This document shows, piece by piece, positions 7,248 through 14,958 of a DNA stretch of 24,920 nt. The translations under genes were made by a program, and so were the position numbers. This DNA is from CALGFH01 sp045807325 (GTDB lineage Bacteria; Actinomycetota; CALGFH01): positions 1-24,920 of the forward strand of contig JBJMHP010000216.1 in assembly GCA_045807325.1 (NCBI GenBank), read 5' to 3'. Under the pieces are notes generated by a model, which made no database searches, had not been told where the DNA came from, and saw nothing but the letters and a program-made list of their open reading frames with translations. The stretch's first letter is position 1, and each line of letters opens with the position of its first letter.

Positions 7248-8291
7248 TCAGCTTACCTCGGCGGATTGGGCCCGGCGTGGGGTGCGGAAGCCGGCGAGCC
7301 CGGCCGCGACCATGGCCGCGCCCAGGCCGAGGGTGAAGGTGATGGCGGCCCGGGTCACGACCGGGCCGAAGCCGGAGGGGAGCTGGGAGCGGGCCAGGGC
7401 CGACAGGTCGGGCAGGGCGCCGGCCAGGGTCAGGAACACGCCGCCGAGCAGCAGGTAGATCAGGCCGGTGTCGGCCCGGCCGCGCAGCAGCCGGTAGGCG
7501 GCCAGGCCGCTCACGACCCAGCCGGCGGCCGCGGTGGCGGTCCCGTACAGCTGGGCGGCCAGCGGCGCCGTGGAGGCGAGCAGCGCCCCGGCGGTGTGGA
7601 TGATGTCGGCGGCCACGGCGACCAGGGCGACCGCGGCCAGGACCTTGGGCCGGCGGTAGCCGCCGGCGGCGGCCAGGGCGGCGCCGAACAGCCCCACCGC
7701 GGCCAGCACCCACGGCCAGGGCGTCGGCCCCGGCACCCAGGTGATGTCCCCCTGCACCACCATGGTGCGGTCGCCCTGGCGCAGCGGGACCTGCCAGTCG
7801 GGCACCACCACGTGCATCGCCTCCGGGCTGGCCTTCACGGCCGGCGGGTCGGGGCCGGCCCAGTGGGCCCGGTGGTCGTGCCAGCCCGCCGACGGCCCGT
7901 CGCCGATCCGCCGCCACTCGGGGGCGGCCTGGGGGTCGAACTCGGGCGGGATGGAGGCCGGGGTGGTGCGGAAGCGGTTGGTGTAGGTGCTGGGTGAGCG
8001 CTGGTTCTCATACACCCCGTCCCGCCCGACACGCAGGTACGGCTCGAGGCGGTAGCCGAGGACCACCACCTCCTGGTCGGACCGGTTGGTCAGCTCCAGC
8101 AGCCCGCCGGCGACGGCCCGCACCGACAGCCCGGGCGTCCCCTGCTCGATGCCGTGCACGGTCGTCCGGTAGTTGCTCGCCTCGGTCCCGTTCCCCACGG
8201 CATGCGCCGCCGCTGGCCCGGCCGCCACCCCGACCAGCAGCAGCGCCAGGCCGGCGACGAGCACGGCCCCGCGGAGCAGCCGCCGGCTCAT
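7248..8291 (-). CDS. Unassigned exported membrane protein with WHDHRAHW motif
   Basis: The protein has 347 residues. A cleavable signal peptide ending near AAAHA is followed by an extracellular domain of about 170 residues with sandwich-like strands (LLELTNRSDQEVVVLGYRLEPYLRV), then five or six transmembrane helices (about residues 190-335). Before the helices lies GWHDHRAHWAG, a His-rich cluster that could bind metal. I know of similar uncharacterised actinobacterial proteins beside copC/ctaG-like genes but no defined function. The start ATG overlaps the upstream stop (ATGA), and the ctaG start follows after 4 bp, so it should be coexpressed with copper-delivery genes. A metal-handling role is inference. 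Confidence 0.7.
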   Translation of the reverse strand: MSRRLLRGAVLVAGLALLLVGVAAGPAAAHAVGNGTEASNYRTTVHGIEQGTPGLSVRAVAGGLLELTNRSDQEVVVLGYRLEPYLRVGRDGVYENQRSPSTYTNRFRTTPASIPPEFDPQAAPEWRRIGDGPSAGWHDHRAHWAGPDPPAVKASPEAMHVVVPDWQVPLRQGDRTMVVQGDITWVPGPTPWPWVLAAVGLFGAALAAAGGYRRPKVLAAVALVAVAADIIHTAGALLASTAPLAAQLYGTATAAAGWVVSGLAAYRLLRGRADTGLIYLLLGGVFLTLAGALPDLSALARSQLPSGFGPVVTRAAITFTLGLGAAMVAAGLAGFRTPRRAQSAEVS

Positions 8292-9121
8292 CGTCGACGG
8301 CCCTGGGACGGCGGCTGGGCCCGCGACCGCTCGCGCAGGCGCAGGACCAGGGCGGCGGCCACGATCACGACCGCGATCCCGCTGCCCAGCAGCAGGATCC
8401 GGGTGCGGGGGTCGCCTCCCGACCCGCCCGAGGCCGGCGCCACCCCGACCTCGACGTACCCGGTCCTGTTCAGCCCCGCGCTCACCTGGTGGGTGCCGGG
8501 GGTGTCGGTGCTCGGCAGCCGCTCCCAGGCCCGGCCGTCGGGCGACGACAGCACCACGTGGCCGCTCGGGTCGGCCACGGCGGTGGCCAGCAGCGGGTAG
8601 ACCAGGCCGACGCTGGACTGGCCGCCGAGGGTCTCGACCTTGCGGCCGGACGGCCGGTAGCTGGCCTGGATGCGGTAGGCGTTGCCGGCCACGATCAGCC
8701 CCGAGGGGGCCGGGCCGAGGGTCGCCGGGTCGATCGGGTCGACCGCCACCTCGACGCCGGCCTGGCCGGGCCGGGCCGGGACGGCGCCCTCGCTGAGCAC
8801 CAGGTTGATCTGCCCGTCGCTGGTCGAGAAGGCGCCGAGCCGGGACCCCTGGGCGGTGAGCTCGACCGTGAACCGGGTCGAGGCCGGCGGCTTGTTGTTG
8901 GCCGCCTGCTCCGGGGGCGGGTTCACCCAGCGGTACGGGGTCGGTGGGGCCAGCCCGTCCAGCAGCGGTCGCCTGGCCAGGATGCTGGCCCGGCCGCTGA
9001 CGACGGCCCCGGCCAGGTACAGCACCACGATCCCGACCCCGACCAGCAGGACGAGCCGGGACCGGCCCGCCGGCGGCCGACCGGCCGGGGGTCGGGCCAC
9101 CGTCCGTGAGGGCGTGCTCAT
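8288..9121 (-). CDS. Unassigned membrane protein with large extracellular domain
   Basis: The protein has 277 residues. After a Pro/Arg-rich cytoplasmic tail there is a transmembrane segment at about 23-43 (LVLLVGVGIVVLYLAGAVVSG), an outer domain of about 190 residues rich in beta-type sequence (STRFTVELTAQGSRLGAFS and later DPSGHVVLSSPDGRAWERLP), and a second transmembrane helix near the C-terminus followed by a basic tail. I do not recognise a family. The ATG at 9121 was chosen because it overlaps the upstream stop as ATGA; the frame is open further upstream only in a region already coding for the next gene. Both ends overlap neighbours, so it belongs to the copper/respiration operon. Confidence 0.68.
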   Translation of the reverse strand: MSTPSRTVARPPAGRPPAGRSRLVLLVGVGIVVLYLAGAVVSGRASILARRPLLDGLAPPTPYRWVNPPPEQAANNKPPASTRFTVELTAQGSRLGAFSTSDGQINLVLSEGAVPARPGQAGVEVAVDPIDPATLGPAPSGLIVAGNAYRIQASYRPSGRKVETLGGQSSVGLVYPLLATAVADPSGHVVLSSPDGRAWERLPSTDTPGTHQVSAGLNRTGYVEVGVAPASGGSGGDPRTRILLLGSGIAVVIVAAALVLRLRERSRAQPPSQGRRR

Positions 9122-10365
9122 CGTGACGGGCGGATGGTCGCGATCGGCGAGGTGGCGAACTGGGGCGGCCAGGTCACCTCGCGCTGGTTCACCTGGGTCC
9201 ACTCCCAGATGACGCTGGCCGCGCGGAGGTTGGCGCCGGCGTCGGCCCCGCCCGGCGGGGCGAACTCGAGGCCGCTGCCGTTGGGCAGGCCGCCGGCCGG
9301 CACCCTGGCCCGGCGGGCCGCGGCGGCCACGTCGGCCGGGGCCACCGACCGCGCCTCGGGCAGCACGTACCGGAACAGGGCCCAGGCGCCGGAGAAGCCG
9401 GCCAGGGCGGCGGCGCTCATCGAGTGGCCGTAGGCCTTCCGGTAGGCGGCGTCGGCTCGGTCCAGGAGGGCGCGGGCGTCGGGGGCGAGCCCGTTGGGGT
9501 TGATCCCGTGGGTGTCGGGCTTGTCGGAGGCGAACAGGCCGACGGCGTCGCGGCCGAGCAGCGCCCCGAACGCGGGCATGCAGTAGCTGGAGGAGGTGCC
9601 GATGCTGGCCAGCAGGGGCAGGTGCTGGCGGACCTGCTCACGCCGGAGGGCGACCCCATCCTCCAGGTAGGCGACGACGAACAGCACGTCGGGCCTGGCG
9701 GCGGCGATCTTGGAGACGACCTTGGCCGCGTCGTAGCGGCGTGGGTCGTAGGCGACGTCGGCGGCAACCGTCAGCCCCCGGTCGCGCAGCTCGGCCCTGG
9801 CGCCGTCGGCCACCGCGTGGCCGTACACGTCGTCGACCGAGGCGATGGCGAAGCGCAGCGAGGACGCCTTGCGGTGGAGCCTGGGGGCGAGCTGGTCGGC
9901 CACGAAGCGGATGGCCCCCCGGCCGAGCAGGCCGCCGGTGGGGGCGACCCGGAACACCAGGTCGCCGCCGCCCGGCCCGGCCAGCTTGCCCACCGCCCCG
10001 GTCTCCCAGAACAGCGAGCCCCGGCCGGCGGCGGCCACGGCCGCCGGGCTGGAGATGGTGCTGCCGTAGCTGCCGAGGACCAGGTCGACCCCCCGGTCGG
10101 CCAGCGCCCTGATGGCCCCGGGGGCGGCGTCGGCCTCGGGCACGTCGACCTGGTCGAGCACGACCGGGCGGCCGCCGATGCCACCCTCGGCGTTGATCAG
10201 CTCGGCCGCGACCTGGACACCGTGGTACTCGTCGATCCCGCCCATGCCCTGGGTGCCGCTCAGGGGGTAGATGGCGCCGACGCGGACTGGCTCCGGCCGG
10301 TCGCCGGTGCAGGCCGCGGCCAGCAGCACCACGAGGAGCAGGGCGAGGGGACGCAGGAGGCGCAT
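9118..10365 (-). CDS. LivJ/type 1 periplasmic-binding-fold lipoprotein (ABC substrate-binding type)
   Basis: The 415-residue protein has a lipoprotein signal with lipobox LAAAC (Cys about 19), then a Leu/Ile/Val-binding fold: VRVGAIYPLSGTQGMGGIDEYHGVQVAAELINAEGGIGGRPV is the hallmark opening of Peripla_BP_6 proteins. Later strands (DLVLGSYGS, RFAIASVDDVYGHAVADGA, PDVLFVVAYLEDGVALRREQ) also fit. Family members bind amino acids, amides or other small ligands for ABC import. No permease or ATPase gene of the LivHMGF type is nearby, so this may be a receptor or sensor rather than a transporter part. It lies between the CPBP protease (3-bp gap) and a membrane protein (ATGA overlap). Confidence 0.85.
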   Translation of the reverse strand: MRLLRPLALLLVVLLAAACTGDRPEPVRVGAIYPLSGTQGMGGIDEYHGVQVAAELINAEGGIGGRPVVLDQVDVPEADAAPGAIRALADRGVDLVLGSYGSTISSPAAVAAAGRGSLFWETGAVGKLAGPGGGDLVFRVAPTGGLLGRGAIRFVADQLAPRLHRKASSLRFAIASVDDVYGHAVADGARAELRDRGLTVAADVAYDPRRYDAAKVVSKIAAARPDVLFVVAYLEDGVALRREQVRQHLPLLASIGTSSSYCMPAFGALLGRDAVGLFASDKPDTHGINPNGLAPDARALLDRADAAYRKAYGHSMSAAALAGFSGAWALFRYVLPEARSVAPADVAAAARRARVPAGGLPNGSGLEFAPPGGADAGANLRAASVIWEWTQVNQREVTWPPQFATSPIATIRPSR

Positions 10366-10368
10366 CGT

Positions 10369-11097
10369 CTAGGTCACCGCCAGGAGGTTGGCAACGGCGT
10401 GGGTGACGGCCGGGACCGTCCAACGGCCGGAAGCGTACCGCTGCCAGCCAAGCAACAGCGCGGCCCCGAAGTCGACCGGCATCGCGGCAAGCCCGTACGC
10501 CGGCAGGTGCACCAACGCGAACAGCCCGGCGCTCCCGGCCACGGCCACCACCACCCCGAACCGGAGCAGCCGGTCGTACAGCACCCGCCGGAACAACGCC
10601 TCCTCCGCCACCGCCGCCAACAACGCCAGCCCGACCGCCACCCCCCCAACCCGCCGGTCGGCCACCGGCCCCCCCACAATCGCCGTGCCGACCACCCCGA
10701 CCAGGCCCAGCACCAGCGGCACCTTCCACCCGAGCGGCCCCCTGCCCGCCGCCCGGTCCGTCCGGCCGGCCCCCTCCTCGCCGACGGCCAGGGCCGCCCC
10801 CGCGAGTGCGAGGTACCCGACGGCAAGCAGGGGGACCGCGAACGGCAACCCACCGATAGCCAGCCGACCGACCAGGAAGGCGAGGCCACCGATGACGACG
10901 GCACCGGCCGTCCAGGAGGCGGCGGGTTGGGAGGCGGTGGGTCGGGGAGTGTCAGGTGGTCGAAGGCTGCTTCCAGGGGTTGTGGACAGCGCGGCGCCCT
11001 CCGTTCCCGGTTGGGCTACGCTCCCCCACCGGGGGACTCGGTGCCGGACCGAGCTGGTGAAGGCTGCGTCCAGCCGTGGGTCAGGGGCGGGGGTCAC
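10369..11097 (-). CDS. CPBP-family intramembrane metalloprotease
   Basis: The 242-residue protein has about six hydrophobic segments and the three CPBP/Rce1 motifs: AEEALFRR (E-E-x-x-x-R), FALVH (F-x-x-x-H) and a final HAVANLL (H-x-x-x-N). These residues form the catalytic site of Rce1-type glutamate proteases. Bacterial members process membrane proteins or act in peptide immunity. No bacteriocin gene is visible, so the substrate is unknown. The only usable start in frame before the membrane domain is the GTG at 11097, overlapping the upstream stop as GTGA. The first 60 residues are a Pro/Ser/Thr-rich tail, about 20 of them encoded by a dispersed repeat (10976-11048), which suggests the N-terminus was extended by the repeat. 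Confidence 0.83.
   Translation of the reverse strand: MTPAPDPRLDAAFTSSVRHRVPRWGSVAQPGTEGAALSTTPGSSLRPPDTPRPTASQPAASWTAGAVVIGGLAFLVGRLAIGGLPFAVPLLAVGYLALAGAALAVGEEGAGRTDRAAGRGPLGWKVPLVLGLVGVVGTAIVGGPVADRRVGGVAVGLALLAAVAEEALFRRVLYDRLLRFGVVVAVAGSAGLFALVHLPAYGLAAMPVDFGAALLLGWQRYASGRWTVPAVTHAVANLLAVT
10976..11048 (+). repeat. Dispersed repeat, copy A (inside CPBP gene)
   Basis: The 52 bases at 10976-11027 match 19222-19273 at 47 positions, and the last 29 are identical. The unit reads GGGG-TGTGGACA, then CTCCGTTCCCGGTTGGGCTA and CGCTCCCCC, and ends in a C5/G5 hairpin with a 3-base loop (11023-11035). The distance from the opening GGGG to GGCTA is 38 bases, the same in all three copies. It lies within the N-terminal codons of the CPBP protease gene, read from the opposite strand. 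Confidence 0.8.
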
Positions 11098-11546
11098 TTG
11101 GCTACCTGGAAGGCGGCTTGGGTGAGGACCCGGGGCTCGAAGGGGGCGTGGTCGGCGGCGACGAACTCGACCTGGACGACGTGCTGGCCCGGGGGGAGCT
11201 GGGGGAGGCGCTGGCGGAGGCCGTAGTTCATGGCGACGAGCTTGCCGTCGACGAGGAGGTGGATGTGGCCCTCGTTGCCCTGGATGTGGGTGGTGGTCTG
11301 GTTGACGATCTTGGCCCCGGTCAGCTCCAGGCGGACCTCGGGCCGGCTCTGGCTGACGGTCTGGCCGTTGCGGGGCGTCTCGATGGTGAGCTTGGCCGGG
11401 CTGCTCGGGCGGGCGGCGGCGACGGTCGTGGCCGCCGGCTGGGCCGACCCGCCGTCGCCGCTGGAGCAGGCGGCGAGGCCCAGGGCGACGACGGCGAGCA
11501 GGACGGCGGCACGGGCCCAGCTGGTTCGGGGAAGACGTTGTGCCAT
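11094..11546 (-). CDS. Lipoprotein with DUF4399/DUF6130-like domain
   Basis: The 150-residue protein has a signal peptide and lipobox LAAC (Cys about 27), followed by a low-complexity Ser/Gly/Ala linker and a single beta-sandwich-like domain of about 90 residues. The core reads GHIHLLVDGKLVAMNYG, then LPPGQHVVQVEFVAADHAPFEP. The G-H-x-H-L-L-V-D-G pattern resembles DUF4399 and DUF6130 proteins, whose function is unknown. The conserved His residues and position next to copCD allow a copper-binding role, which is inference. The ATG at 11546 has AAAGGA 6 bases upstream and lies 10 bp after copCD. Its stop overlaps the start of the CPBP gene. Confidence 0.75.
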   Translation of the reverse strand: MAQRLPRTSWARAAVLLAVVALGLAACSSGDGGSAQPAATTVAAARPSSPAKLTIETPRNGQTVSQSRPEVRLELTGAKIVNQTTTHIQGNEGHIHLLVDGKLVAMNYGLRQRLPQLPPGQHVVQVEFVAADHAPFEPRVLTQAAFQVAK

Positions 11547-11556
11547 CGGCGTTCCT

Positions 11557-13713
11557 TTATTGGATGAGCTGCTGGAACCCGCCGTCGTACCTGGTGCGGC
11601 CGGCGGTGGCGTCGATCGCGAACGACACGCGGCCCGGTTCGAGGTCGATGTTGGCGGCGAAATGCCCTGGGCCGAGGCGGACCAGGGTCAGGGCCTCGGA
11701 CCCGGCCGAGGTGGTCATCCTGGCCCGCCCCTTGTCGACGGGCTGCTCGTCCCCGGACCGGTTGAAGAAGGTGAAGTGGACGGTGTTGGGGCCGGGGCGG
11801 CCCGGGTCGATGTAGCCCTGGAGGCTGCCACCGGCGCCCAGGGTGACGGTGTAGAGGGTCGGCTGGCCGGGCACCTCCGACACCTTGACCTGCTGCGGGG
11901 CGGCGCGGGTGCTCAGCTCCATGGGCACGGTGACCGCCGGGCCCGAGCCCTCGATCAGTCCGACCACGACCCAGCGGCCGGCGATCGAGAGCTGGCTGCC
12001 CTGCCCGCGCCACAGCCCGTCGTCGGCCCGTTTCAGGTCGAGGGTGGAGGCGCCGATGTCCGGCTGGTCGCGGGGCGTGAACCGCAGGGCGACCCGCGTG
12101 GCCGGCCAGTCCTCGCCGGAGTCGTAGTCGGTGACCTTGGCGGTGAAGGCGTTGGGTCCGGTGGTGCCTGGCGAGACGGTCAGCGCGACCCGCACCGAGG
12201 TGGCGAAGTCGCTCCCCTCGACCTGGAGGCTGGGCGGGGCCGGTGGCTTGGCGGCGGCCTGCTCGACCACGAACTTGCCCGGCGGAAGCTGGCTCAGGAC
12301 GGCGGTGACGGCGAGGATGCAGGCGGCCAGCACGACCTCGCCGCGCACGTTGCGCCGCAACTCGTCGAGACGCCGGACGCCGCCGGACAGCGCGGGCACG
12401 ATCCGGTAGCGGTTGAGCGCCCCGAGCAGCACCAGCCCGAAGAACAGCGCAACCTTGACGTCGAGGAGGTGCCCGTAGTTGGAGTCGAGCAGGCCCTGCC
12501 ACCCTCCCGCCAGGTGCAGGGCGCGGGACAGGCCGGTCACCGCGACCAGCCCCAGCACCGGGGCGGCCAGCTTGGAGAAGCGCACCGCCACGGCCACCTG
12601 CTCGGGCCGCTCCTGGCCGCGGAGCCCGGCCAGCAGCCAGACCAGGCCGCCGATCCAGGTGCCGACGGCGAGCAGGTGCAGCCACTGCACGAGCAGGTTG
12701 ACGCTGCGCAGCGGTGACGGCCCGGCCGCATGCCCGACGAGGATGTGGAGCAGCATCGTGACCCCGGCCGCGATGCCGACCAGGGCCAGCCGCCAGGCGT
12801 CGACCGGGGCGCCGGCCTCCCCCCCGGCACCGGCCTCCCCCGCGGGGGGGCTGTGGACAGCCACCGGCACACGGTCCGGCGCTCGGCTAGGCTCCCCCTC
12901 CGGGGGCCTGCCCCCCACGAGGGCGGGTTCCCGCATGCGCGCCGGTCCCAGACCCGCGGCCAGGAACCAGGTCGCCACCGCGCTTCCCAGGACCCCGACG
13001 GCCAGGCGCAGCAGCCCCTGGCCGGTCGAGGAGTCGAGCAGGGTGCCAAGGGGGGCGTCGATCCGCGCCTGCTCGGCCAGGAACCTGGCCGCTCCGCCGA
13101 CGACGGCGAGCCCGGCGGCCACGGCCAGCAGGGTCCGGCTGCCCGCCGGCAGGACCCGGCCGGACACGGCCAGGCCGAAGACGGACCCCCCGACCAGCAG
13201 GGTCAGCCCGGCGTAGAGGGCCCAGCGGGCGGCGGTGGCCGGGACGGACGGCGCCGCGGTCGCCCCCTGGGGTGCCGCCCGGGCCTGTGGGGTGGCCGTC
13301 GCCTCGACGCCGACGCCGAAGGCGAACGCCCCGTCGGTGACGTGGCCGTCGTCCCTGGACACGACCCGCCAGGCCACCGTGTAGGTGCCGTCGCCAAGGT
13401 CGCCGAGGCCGACCGCGAGCTGCACCGGCGACCCCTGGACCAGGGCCGCCTGCCCGCGCTCGACCTGCCGGCCGCCGCTGTCGAGCACCCGGATGCTGGA
13501 CAGGCCCGGCTCGGGCCGCTCGGTGAAGGTGAGCACGACCCGGTCCGGTGCCCGGTCGACCGAGGACCCGGCCGCCGGGTCGGACCCGCGCAGCAGGGCG
13601 TGCGCGCCCGCCGGCATCCCGGCGGCCGCCAGCCAGAGCAGGGCCAGGACGGCGGCCAGGGCGAACCGGCCGAGCCGTCGCCCGGGCCGCAGCCTCCCGA
13701 TCTGCCGCCGCAC
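11557..13713 (-). CDS. copCD: CopC-CopD fusion copper protein with C-terminal YtkA-like domains
   Basis: The protein has 718 residues. The signal peptide ends at PAGA, leaving His38 as the mature N-terminus (HALLRGSDPAAGSSV). With DDGH at 121-124 this forms the CopC Cu(II) site. The CopC domain ends near 135. Eight or so transmembrane helices follow (about 165-475) with CopD features LHILVGHAAGP, VQWLHLLAVGTWIGGLVWLLAGL and GHLLDVKVALFFGLVLLGALNRYR. Residues about 500-718 form two extracellular beta domains (FATSVRVALTVSPGTTGPNAFTAKV and GPNTVHFTFFNRSG) like YtkA domains, as in YcnJ-type fusions. The predicted job is copper capture and import. Residues about 265-295 between two helices are encoded by a dispersed repeat. 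GTG start; AGGAG about 10 bases upstream. Confidence 0.9.
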   Translation of the reverse strand: MRRQIGRLRPGRRLGRFALAAVLALLWLAAAGMPAGAHALLRGSDPAAGSSVDRAPDRVVLTFTERPEPGLSSIRVLDSGGRQVERGQAALVQGSPVQLAVGLGDLGDGTYTVAWRVVSRDDGHVTDGAFAFGVGVEATATPQARAAPQGATAAPSVPATAARWALYAGLTLLVGGSVFGLAVSGRVLPAGSRTLLAVAAGLAVVGGAARFLAEQARIDAPLGTLLDSSTGQGLLRLAVGVLGSAVATWFLAAGLGPARMREPALVGGRPPEGEPSRAPDRVPVAVHSPPAGEAGAGGEAGAPVDAWRLALVGIAAGVTMLLHILVGHAAGPSPLRSVNLLVQWLHLLAVGTWIGGLVWLLAGLRGQERPEQVAVAVRFSKLAAPVLGLVAVTGLSRALHLAGGWQGLLDSNYGHLLDVKVALFFGLVLLGALNRYRIVPALSGGVRRLDELRRNVRGEVVLAACILAVTAVLSQLPPGKFVVEQAAAKPPAPPSLQVEGSDFATSVRVALTVSPGTTGPNAFTAKVTDYDSGEDWPATRVALRFTPRDQPDIGASTLDLKRADDGLWRGQGSQLSIAGRWVVVGLIEGSGPAVTVPMELSTRAAPQQVKVSEVPGQPTLYTVTLGAGGSLQGYIDPGRPGPNTVHFTFFNRSGDEQPVDKGRARMTTSAGSEALTLVRLGPGHFAANIDLEPGRVSFAIDATAGRTRYDGGFQQLIQ
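12842..12906 (+). repeat. Dispersed repeat, copy B (inside copCD)
   Basis: A more diverged member than copies A and C. GGGG followed by CTGTGGACAGCC (12847-12862), then GGCTAGGCTCCCCC (12885-12898) and a C5/G5 hairpin with loop TCC. GGGG to GGCTA is again 38 bases. The middle part has diverged. It encodes a flexible loop between transmembrane helices of the CopC-CopD protein, in a different reading frame from that used in copy A. Confidence 0.6.
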
Positions 13714-13719
13714 CGCCGC

Positions 13720-14211
13720 TCAGCTCCTCCGCCGCAGGGCCAGGGCGCCCACCCCGACCGCCGCGAGCAGACCCAGGGCCCCGACGACCAGGCCGAGAGT
13801 GGCCAGCCGGCGGGCGCCGGCGACCTGCTCGTCGACCGCCTCGCGCTGGGCGGCCAGGGCGGTGTCGAGGCGGGTCGTCTCCCGGTCCAGCCGGTTGGTG
13901 AGCTGCGAGCCGGACGGCTGCCGCACCGGGTACTGCACCTCGGACGGGTCGGTGACCTCGTCGAGGCCGTCCTTGCCCGATGTGTAGCTCTGGTCGACCT
14001 GCTTGCCGCCGAGGGTGCCGGTGACCTTCAAGGTGTAGGCGCCCTGGGCGGTCGGGATGAAGAAGGCCCGGTAGTCGCCCGGGGTGCCGAACCCGACCTC
14101 GACGGTGTACCTGTCGACCTTGTGCTCCTCGTGGGCCGAGGCCGACCCGGCAAGCGGCACCACCAGCAGCACGGCCACGACGGCCACGACGATGGCGGTT
14201 CTCTTGTTCAC
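13720..14211 (-). CDS. Small secreted protein, His-rich N-terminus, C-terminal membrane anchor
   Basis: The protein has 163 residues. The signal peptide ends at GSASA, so the mature protein begins HEEHKVDRYTVEVGFGTPGDYRAFF, a His-containing N-terminus like those of copper-binding exported proteins. A short beta domain (AYTLKVTGTLGGKQVDQSY) is followed by a helical, probably coiled segment (about 105-135) and a C-terminal transmembrane helix with a basic end (ALALRRRS). I recognise no named family. The GTG start at 14211 is supported by GAGGAG about 8 bases upstream; the open frame beyond it is not similar to anything. It is 6 bp upstream of copCD and likely feeds the same copper pathway. Confidence 0.78.
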   Translation of the reverse strand: MNKRTAIVVAVVAVLLVVPLAGSASAHEEHKVDRYTVEVGFGTPGDYRAFFIPTAQGAYTLKVTGTLGGKQVDQSYTSGKDGLDEVTDPSEVQYPVRQPSGSQLTNRLDRETTRLDTALAAQREAVDEQVAGARRLATLGLVVGALGLLAAVGVGALALRRRS

Positions 14212-14285
14212 GTTGTTCTCCTCGACGCCACATTGAGCAGGGAACTGCCATTCCTGGCGCAGGTCCCCGGTGAGCTCGCTCCCGA

Positions 14286-14888
14286 TCAGGCGCCGGAGGC
14301 GGGCGGCGCCCGGCCGCCCATCCCGGCGGCCAGGAGGATGGCCGGGCGGACCCAGCCGGTCGGGCGCAGGCGGACGGGCCGGGGGTCGGGGCGGCCCAGG
14401 CGACGGCGGCGCAGGGCACGGCCGGCGACCTCGGCGACCCGGCCGGCCCAGGCCAGCCCGAGGGCCAGGGCGCCCGCGACCAGCAGCTGGACGGCGATGC
14501 CGGTGAGCAGCAGGCGGCCGTTCACCGGGCCGCCGAGGGGCACTCCGGCCGCGGCCCGCTCGATCAGCTCCTGGACCAGGTAGATGGTGACCTGGAGCAG
14601 GGCCAGGCGTCCGGCCAGCCGCCCGACCGGCTCGCCGGCCGGCCGGTCCCCGGGGCGCAGCCCGGCGTTGAAGCTGCGGGCCAGGGTGGTCCCGAGCGAC
14701 CCCAGGCCGAGCACGATGGCGGCGGCGATCGCCGCCGACCAGTAGGCGTGGCCGCTGCCGGCGAGCACGGCCAGCCGGCGGCCGGGCTCGGGGACGGCCA
14801 GGGCGTAGGCGAGCCCGTGCCCGATCACCGCCCCGGCGACCGCCGCACCGGCCAACGGGAGCCGACGAGCCAAACCATGCGGGTGCAT
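14286..14888 (-). CDS. Unassigned integral membrane protein, first gene of the copper operon
   Basis: The 200-residue protein has four or five predicted membrane helices (for example LAGAAVAGAVIGHGLAYALA, WSAAIAAAIVLGLGSLG and LLLTGIAVQLLVAGALALGLAWAG) and an Arg/Pro-rich C-terminus. It begins MHPHG, and isolated His residues (HGLAYAL, GHAYW) lie at helix ends. No family is recognised. The ATG at 14888 is preferred. A TATGCT hexamer (14895-14900, minus strand) sits 6 bases upstream, which would give a leaderless message. A 74-bp gap separates it from the next gene, so a second promoter there is possible. It is divergent from the ArsR-type regulator. Confidence 0.7.
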   Translation of the reverse strand: MHPHGLARRLPLAGAAVAGAVIGHGLAYALAVPEPGRRLAVLAGSGHAYWSAAIAAAIVLGLGSLGTTLARSFNAGLRPGDRPAGEPVGRLAGRLALLQVTIYLVQELIERAAAGVPLGGPVNGRLLLTGIAVQLLVAGALALGLAWAGRVAEVAGRALRRRRLGRPDPRPVRLRPTGWVRPAILLAAGMGGRAPPASGA

Positions 14889-14929
14889 CGCCAAAGCATA
14901 CGCGGCCCGAGCCGGCTGCGATCCAGCTC

Positions 14930-14958
14930 TTGACAACTTTTTTGTTCAATGGTGGACT
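14930..14958 (+). promoter_or_regulatory. AT-rich inverted repeat and putative promoter/operator between divergent genes
   Basis: In a 77-bp divergent intergenic region lies an AT island with arms TTGACAA (14930-14936) and TTGTTCAA (14942-14949), an imperfect inverted repeat of the size bound by winged-helix dimers. TTGACA is also a consensus -35 box. TGGACT follows after 17 bp, placing the start of transcription at or next to the ATG at 14966. The site could let the regulator control itself and the leftward copper operon. Inferred from sequence only. Confidence 0.5.

Noticed and set aside
9424..11226. Long plus-strand frame opposite the LivJ-type and CPBP genes
   Set aside because: Composition is the same Gly/Gln/His/Arg-rich shadow type; the minus-strand proteins have family signatures.
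12730..14583. Long plus-strand frame opposite copCD
   Set aside because: Antisense shadow without domains; copCD has signal peptide, CopC and CopD motifs.
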